A stretch of DNA of 64,000 bases from Vanrija pseudolonga (Eukaryota > Basidiomycota > Tremellomycetes > Trichosporonales > Trichosporonaceae). How positions within the stretch are numbered: position 1 is the first letter of the stretch; the number at the start of each line of letters is the position of its first letter. The stretch is from positions 1,178,001 through 1,242,000 of the forward strand of contig NC_085854.1 of NCBI RefSeq assembly GCF_020906515.1. Direction: 5' to 3'. Under the pieces are notes generated by a model. The model ran no database searches. It saw only the letters and a list, made by a program, of their open reading frames with translations, and was not told the DNA's origin. Shown piece by piece: positions 58,054 through 64,000 of this stretch. A program made the position numbers and the translations under genes.

Positions 58054-60797
58054 ATGTCGGCGGTTCTAGCCAACGACTTGTTCTCGTTTGACGACAACGA
58101 CGAGTCGGTGCCATCTGGCAACACGCTATTCCCACCAACTCTCAACTTTCCCGGCCTCGACGCGCTCGAGAACGCGTACTTGTCCCCCAACTCTCTTTCA
58201 CCACATTCTTCCGACCCTTCCCACACGCTCTCTCCCCCCTCGTTTGGCAGCCCAAACTCGAGCTTGTCGTTTGCGACCGACGAGTACCTCTTGAACAACA
58301 GCTTTGGCAACGATGAGCTCGACCTCCTCATCTTCCCCGATGAGAACAAGCCCGACCTCAACTTGCTCGACTCGCTCCAAATGCCCATGCCCCAGCAGCC
58401 GGGCTTTGCGCCGCTCAACCTCGGCGCTCAGCCTGAGGTCAAGGCACAAGTAGGACAGCCTGCTGCCGTGCCGGCCGTCCCGATGGGCGCGATCCAGCCG
58501 CCAGCTTTTGATGGTCTTCTGGACCAGTGGCGCCAGAGCCTGGTGCAGAGCATGAACCAGGGCCAGCAGCTGCCTTGGATGGTCGGAACGGGCGTCATGC
58601 CTACTCCGATCCAGCCACCTGTGCCCAACCCCGCTCCGATCCAACAAGCTCCTATTCCGCCTCAAGCACCACCGCAGGCCGCACCTCTCCCTCCCCAGCC
58701 TTCCCCGGTCAAGGAGGCCCCCAAGGCAGCCCACCCGCCACCTCGCCGGAGCGCGCCCAACGCGCCTCTTACGAAGAGATCGGTGTCGCCTCCTGTCAAT
58801 GTCGGAAAGCACAACAAGACTGAGAGGCGGTACCGCCAAAAGGTTCAGCAGGCCCAGGCCGATCTTCGTGATGCGGTCCCTGCCCTTCGCGTGCTTTACG
58901 GCACTTCAAGCGAAGAGCAGAAGCAGCTCACGGATGTCCGCGCGGCCGACGGAACCGTTGATGGCCTGGGCGAGGTGACGCGTCCCAATGCCAGTGCCAA
59001 GGCGACCATTCTCATCGGCGCGAGGATGTACATTGAACTGTTGCAACGCCGGACAGCGTCTCTGCAGCGCAAGGTCGCCGAACTTGAGAGCTGGAGACTG
59101 GCTGTTGGCGGGCCGGACGACCTGGAGGCCTGGCGCACCGACTTCGATGCGCGTGAGGCTGTCCTTGCAGCTCAGCTCGCCGCGGCTGCGGCTTTGAACA
59201 GGTCGGACGACTCTGGCGACGACGACTCGGAAGAGGAGGAGGTTGCCCCGCGCAAGCGTCCTCGCGTGACCAAGAAGGCCAAGGCTACTCCTGACAACAA
59301 GGTCGGCCAAGGCATGAAGGCCTTTGCCGCCTTTGCGGTTTCCTTCTCGCTCATGCCGTCGGCTTCCAACCTCTTCAACAACGCCCCCTCGCATACTGCC
59401 ATCTCTTCGGGCGGCGTCCTCACCGCTTCGAGCAGCCTCTACACTGGCGAGCTTGCCCGTCACCAGGTCATTTCTCGCCTTCCTCTTATCACCGCAGAGC
59501 ATGGATCCCGCCTGCTGGGCCGTGTTCTGCCGTCTGCTGTCGTTCCCGGCCCTCACACCATTGTCGACTGGACGTTCAAGCTCCTCGCCGCTACGGCTCT
59601 CGTCTTCATCCTTGGTCCCATCTTTGAACGCGTCACTCGCAAGCACCGAGACGAAAGGACTGGTGCTGGTAGCGTTGGCGGTTTCGTGCGGGACGCCGTG
59701 CAGGCTCACGTTGGGTCTAGCGTGGATGACGTCGGAGAGTGGAACACCTTGGCTGCAGGGATTGTCGGAGGTGGTGAGTGATATCGATTACGTAAACCAT
59801 GACATTGCTAATCTATCCATCAGTCGTCAAGCCTTCAATCTTTGTCCGCTGGCACGTCGTTTTCAAGCTGCAGAGGTCGGTTGATCCATACAGCTTGGCG
59901 CTGCTGGCTCTGCTCGCACCGGAGCGTGCATCGTCCCGCAATGCTTGGGTGGAGGCCAGGAAACGTGCTGTCCCAGACTCCCCCCTGGCGACTGTTCTTG
60001 CCCTGCCTCTAGACGAAGCCTCGCGCTGCCTTGATTTGGTCCCCCCGACCTCGGCGCCCATTGCGGCCATCGTCGAGCAGATCAACCTCGCGCACCTGTA
60101 CGACCTCTACTCTCGCTTCTTCGTTCGCCTCGTCGCGGCCGTTGGCGACGCCACCTCGCTTTCGCCAATGCTGCTCAACGTGCAGCGCAGCACCATTGCG
60201 CAGGAGCTCAAGTCGTTTGACCGCGAGATCCGCGGTGTGCTGCACGGTGTGCCTAGGCATAGCACCTCGCATGCGCTTGGCCTCGTGCTGCTTGGCCTCT
60301 GGGGTCTGTTCTCGGGCTACCAGTCGCCGGCTGTCCTGGTGAGCGCTCTAGCGGCCGAGGAGGTCCAGGGTGCGGGCTCGTCCCTTGAGAGTGTGTCGGC
60401 CCTGCTGGAGCTCCTGTACCCCAACTCGTCCAACCCTCGCCAGACGCCCTCTACCCCTGCTTCGCCCAACGCTCAGGCCATCGACAAGCTCGCGCTTGCG
60501 TGCATTGGCTTTGTTGACCTCCTCTACTCTTCGTCCAACGCCACTGCCACCCGCATCGAGCGTCTGGAGGTGAGCCAGCGAGTGCAGAAGGAGGCCGTGC
60601 GCCTTCGTCTGGTTCTCACCCAGGCCACGTTCGTTGGCCTGGAGGATGACGAGGACGACAATGCCTCTGATGAGTCCTTCGACGACGCCCGTCAGAAGCT
60701 CGTGTCAGTCCTTTGCAATGTGGGACGGCGCGCAGCGGGCCGCAGCGTTTACCGCGACGACGACTCTGGGCTCGAGGACGACGTAGAGGACTGGTAG
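58054..60797 (+). CDS. SRE1: Membrane-anchored sterol regulatory element-binding protein
   Basis: ER-anchored bHLH transcription factor that is cut loose when sterols or oxygen fall, then drives ergosterol and hypoxia genes. Exons 58054-59773 and 59824-60797 give 897 residues. An acidic, Ser/Pro-rich activation domain (MSAVLANDLFSFDDNDESV) and Gln/Pro-rich region come first. The bHLH begins near residue 252 (KHNKTERRYRQKV; the Tyr after ERR is the SREBP hallmark) and ends near 335 (KATILIGARMYIELLQRR), with an enlarged loop. Two membrane segments follow (about 423-441 and 507-525) with a loop of about 65 residues between, then a long C-terminal domain of the kind that binds SCAP (FVRWHVVFKLQRSVDPYSLALLALLAPERAS). 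It ends in an acidic tail (SGLEDDVEDW). The alternative upstream ATG at 57802 is less likely. Confidence 0.95.
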
Positions 60798-62933
60798 AAG
60801 ACGGGTGGGCAGTGAGTAGGCGGCATCGGAGCTGAACACTGGGGCGTGGCACTAGCTGGCAATACTGCCGTTGTAGTTCATGAAATGTGACTTGTAGCAC
60901 CAACAAGAACGTGGCGACTAAAGACACCTGTTGTCGACGTGACTTGAGTGGGGTGTTCCTTGTTGCACCGCAGTTACGCGACGTCAAGTTGATGGTGTGC
61001 ACGCGCACATGACTTGGCATGTCCTGTCTTAGCATGCCTTGGACTCCTCCCACGTCTTGTTCTGTGCTCGTTGTGCCTCTTGCGCGCGCGCCAAGGTAAG
61101 GTTGCCTTGACGACCAGGCCCGGGGGTGGTACGAGCGTTTATTGAACCAGCCAAGTTGTCATAGACTACGCGTAGAGGATGGACCTGGCTCCACCTGGTG
61201 GGGCTCGGTGTGCCTTGTACGGCCTGTACGTTACCCGGCCGGAAGGGGCAAGGTTCAGGTCCTGCCGTGGGAGGTTTGTGCCGAGATGGACAGGACCAAG
61301 GCACAAACCATGGTCGACAAGTTTACCCACGGATTGCTATTTCTCCGAGCGAGACGCTTGTTTGTCCGAGGCTAGCAAGTTGGTGGGGAGAGTAAGGAGC
61401 GACCTTTACGTTTGTTCCGTTCTAGCTCTAGCCGGAGCGAGCGCGGAGCATTCTTTTTGTCTAGCCAGTACTGACGTCGTCGCGGCGGGCTTTGCTTCTG
61501 CTACGAGGTATGGAGTACGCACGCGTCACGGACGAGCAACAAAGTCTCGGTGGTATGATGAATTGTCTCGGCGTGCGGGAAGGTTTCCAGGTCCCGCCAT
61601 ATTCAATATCTCCACCTATGAATTGTCATGTGGTCGGAGCACCACTTGTAGCCGCGCCGGAGCGAGCAAACACCGCGGCACTGGCGCCATGTTTCGTATG
61701 CTCGCAGCAGTCGCAGCCTCAGCCGGCGGGTGAATGTCGGAGACAACAGCGCGACGAACGATGCACTGATGAAACAGTCGATGGTGCGACGTGTGGCGCT
61801 CTCACTGGTGCGACACGCCCCCCAAACCCCGACCCGAGCAGCAAATGCCCATCCATCCGGCCAGCCAGCAGCCAGCCTACTCGGACCAGCCTGCCGGATG
61901 ATCCAAGAAGGACGTGGGGACTTGGGCTGGCGAGAACCAAACCAGCCATGGCAGCCAGCCACCAGCCGCCCAATGCACAAGCACCCTCAAGTGGCGAGCA
62001 ACACCACTTGCAAAAGGCGACACCACATTCCAGTGTCCATGCACGGCTGCCCACTATACCATCATCCGCTGCCTTGGTTCAGGCACACTGCGTCCCGTTA
62101 TGACCGCCCATTACTTTATCAGCTGGTGGGCCGCGTTTTGGACGGCATGGATTTCGGCAGAGGATCTCTGTTCATGAGTCGTTGCGTAAGGCGGCCTCGG
62201 CAGCACCGTGCTCATGCACACGCACACACACCACTCTCGTAGAGGTCAGCGGCATGCATGACCGCGCGGCTGGGACGAGTCTCGCGGTACGTTCCTCGAA
62301 TCCACGGCACACGGCACATCCAACAGCCAACCCAGCGAACTGCATTGCGAGCGTTGCCCCGCAATCGTCATGTCGAGCGCCAGTGTGACAGCCTTTTCGC
62401 CCGTCCGGTGGACTCGAAAGTAATGTAACATGGACACCTGGTCGAGCTGTTTCTGGTGGCGAGCAGGGCTGGGTACAAGTTGGGAGGGCGAGTTCTTGGC
62501 TCGACAACTCAATGACCCACAGGTACATGTACTTGGATGCTGGGCACGCTGATGCAAGCTGCTGACCTGCTCGCTCTGATCTGATTGCTTTCTTTGACTC
62601 ATCTCCGGCATGGACTCGGTTCGGGGTGGACGGCGACACAGCGAGGGTGCGACGACGGTGGCGAGGGTGAGGAGCAGAAGGGCAGCGAGGAGGGCGTCGA
62701 CCCCAGGCTGTAGCGACATTCCAGTGGCGACCGACGGACGAACCCGGCCACCAGCACCACCAGCACCACCAGCAGCCCCAACACCACGACGCAAGACCCA
62801 GTCAGCATGCACCAAACAGCCCCAGTTCTCATCATCACAGCGTAAGGCCCAGCTCGCTTCCGCATCAACTCTAACCCCAGCGCATCTCCTCCAGCTCCCA
62901 GCACCACCGCAGCTGCCAGCATGCACGTTGAGC
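60798..62933. other. 2.1 kb region with no assignable gene
   Basis: Between SRE1 and the arrestin-like gene only short low-complexity frames occur (the longest is about 230 codons on the minus strand, without motifs). It includes CCAGCCAGCC-type tandem repeats near 61855-61970 and CA-rich stretches near 62217-62232. The right part probably holds the arrestin-like promoter. Confidence 0.4.
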
Positions 62934-64000
62934 ATGGCGTTCCAAGCGACGAGCGGGGCAGTGGACCTCCCGCCAGCCTTTTACGTGAGTTCCTCCTGGG
63001 TGTGGCACTTTCCACAAGTGGCGCCGATCCTTCGACTTTGATTGAACTCTGTTTATTTTTGTTGTTATTGTGGTTCGTGGCTCACGTACTGACGGCCCGC
63101 CAGCCCCGACAACCTATCCCCACGCTCCTCACGCTCGAGCTCGCGCGCAACTCGCACCTCGCGCACGCGCTGCGCCCGCAGCTGACGATGAGCATGGTCG
63201 GCACGCTGCGGCTCGGCGCGGCGCCGCCCCAGACCATCATCTACGTGTCCGTGTCGCTCGAGCAGGGCCTGGCGCTGTGGGCGCGCGATGCGGCGGTGGC
63301 GCACGCCGCCGAGGGCGACGCCAACGAGAGCGACCCCACCACCATGCAGCGCATGCCGGGCGGGACGTACACCCTGCCTCTGAGCGTGCAGGTGCCCGCT
63401 ACGCCGCGCCTGCCGCCGAGCTTCGCCGTCCCCGGGGCGCACTTTGCCGTGTCGTACGCGCTCGAGGTCGCGCTGACTGTCGACGCTGGCGCTGCCGGCG
63501 GGCGGGTAGTCCTCGCGCACGCCGCGCGCAGCTTCGACATGCTGCCCGAGACGCTGCCGACCCCGCCGCCAGCAGAAGTGTGCCATGCGCTCTGGGTGCC
63601 CGGCGCCGTTGGTGACGGCGCAGCAGCGGCTCGGTGGCGCCTGACCCCGAGCCTGCCGACGTCGACGTACTCGCCGACGTCGAGCATTCCGCTTCAGCTA
63701 CGCATCGAGCCGCCACCAGAAGGGAGCGCACGGCGCGCGCTCGTCCGCGTGTCGCTCGTGCGGCGTGAACGCTCCGACGCGCAGCGCGCCACGATCGACG
63801 TGTCCTCCGCGTGGGGGTGGGTCCGCCCAGCAGCCGGCACGGCGACGACCGTGCGCTACGCTCTGCCGATCATGACGGCCGCGACGTGGGCGCACGGGTT
63901 CAGCACGGTGCTGAATGTCGACGCGGCGCACGGGTCAGGGGGGGGCATGACGGTCATCGTGTCGTCGACGTTCCACCTGCTCGTGCAGGCCGTGTTTCTG
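62934..64000 (+). CDS. Arrestin-like protein, 5' part (runs off the window)
   Basis: The start at 62934 (MAFQATSGAVDLPPAFY) joins through a 119-nt intron (62985-63103) to an exon open to the window end. The reading is about 316 residues so far and continues. Beta-rich segments alternate with Pro/Ala-rich ones: PTLLTLELARNSHLAHALRP, AAPPQTIIYVSVSLEQGLALW, GGTYTLPLSVQVPATPRLPPSFAVPGAHFAVSYALEVAL, LTPSLPTSTYSPTSSIPLQLRIEPPPEG, RALVRVSLVRRERSD and TVIVSSTFHLLVQAVFL. The order of an N-terminal sandwich, YSPTSSIPLQLRI-like strand and VSSTFHLLVQ is what arrestin-fold proteins show. No PY motif has been reached. GC content is very high. The family call is by fold-like pattern only and could be wrong. 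Confidence 0.5.

Noticed and set aside
62246-62935. 229-codon minus-strand frame upstream of the arrestin-like gene
   Set aside because: Low-complexity Ala/Gly/Val composition and no motif; overlaps the likely promoter.
1-64000. Transposons, LTR or virus-like elements
   Set aside because: No reverse transcriptase, integrase, capsid or transposase motif, and no long terminal or inverted repeats, were recognised on either strand.

Overview
The window looks like nuclear DNA of a basidiomycete yeast, most likely a Tremellomycete (a Cryptococcus/Trichosporon relative). The reasons are: GC-rich sequence, genes cut by many 36-60 nt GT-AG introns with CTNAC-like branch sites just before the acceptor, tightly packed genes on both strands, and gene content typical of encapsulated yeasts (a Stealth/Xpt1-type phosphotransferase, a GT90/CAP10-type transferase, a membrane-anchored SREBP). 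No transposon, virus-like element, rRNA, CRISPR or convincing tRNA gene was seen.

Layout, left to right. 1-2045: no assignable gene. 2046-3927 (+) UTP18; 4323-6412 (-) mitochondrial acyl-CoA dehydrogenase; 6978-11100 (+) DNA polymerase delta catalytic subunit; 11268-13095 (-) tRNA-splicing endonuclease SEN54; 13372-15549 (-) GT90 glycosyltransferase; 16225-18455 (+) homoaconitase LYS4; 18708-19853 (+) TTC1-like TPR protein; 19908-21676 (-) ALG7; 22251-23498 (+) histidine-phosphatase/phosphoglycerate-mutase-like protein; 23544-25088 (-) mitochondrial release factor MRF1; 25354-26661 (+) SER1; 26911-27847 (+) TRS31; 27897-29412 (-) SHE9/MDM33; 31520-33046 (+) a secreted collagen-like, EDC-cysteine protein; 33290-33763 (-) a small glycine-rich selenoprotein-K-like Cys protein; 34109-35072 (+) a Rho GTPase; 36184-39109 (+) an Xpt1-like Stealth protein; 39313-40703 (-) a secreted SLT/GH23-like protein; 41869-43376 (+) CSN5; 43945-46659 (+) MKT1. 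A 5.1 kb gene-free G-rich stretch follows, then a Zn2Cys6 regulator (51812-52894 +), VPS74 (53947-55300 -), CWC27 (55841-57765 +), SRE1 (58054-60797 +), 2.1 kb without a gene, and the 5' part of an arrestin-like gene running off the end (62934- +).

Most genes are housekeeping and unrelated in pathway. A loose theme is the secretory/Golgi route and surface glycans: ALG7 starts N-glycosylation, TRS31 and VPS74 act in Golgi traffic and enzyme retention, GT90 and the Stealth protein are probable Golgi glycan enzymes, and two secreted proteins (collagen-like and SLT-like) would pass through it. This is an observation about content, not proof of a cluster.

The most unusual items are the collagen-like protein (50 Gly-X-Y triplets in two blocks, ten EDC tripeptides, a 610-nt ATG-free leader), the SelK-like Cys protein, runs of very small exons (11-28 nt) in the Rho and CWC27 genes, GC-AG introns in the adjacent CSN5 and MKT1 genes, and the large G-quadruplex-rich region before the zinc-cluster regulator.
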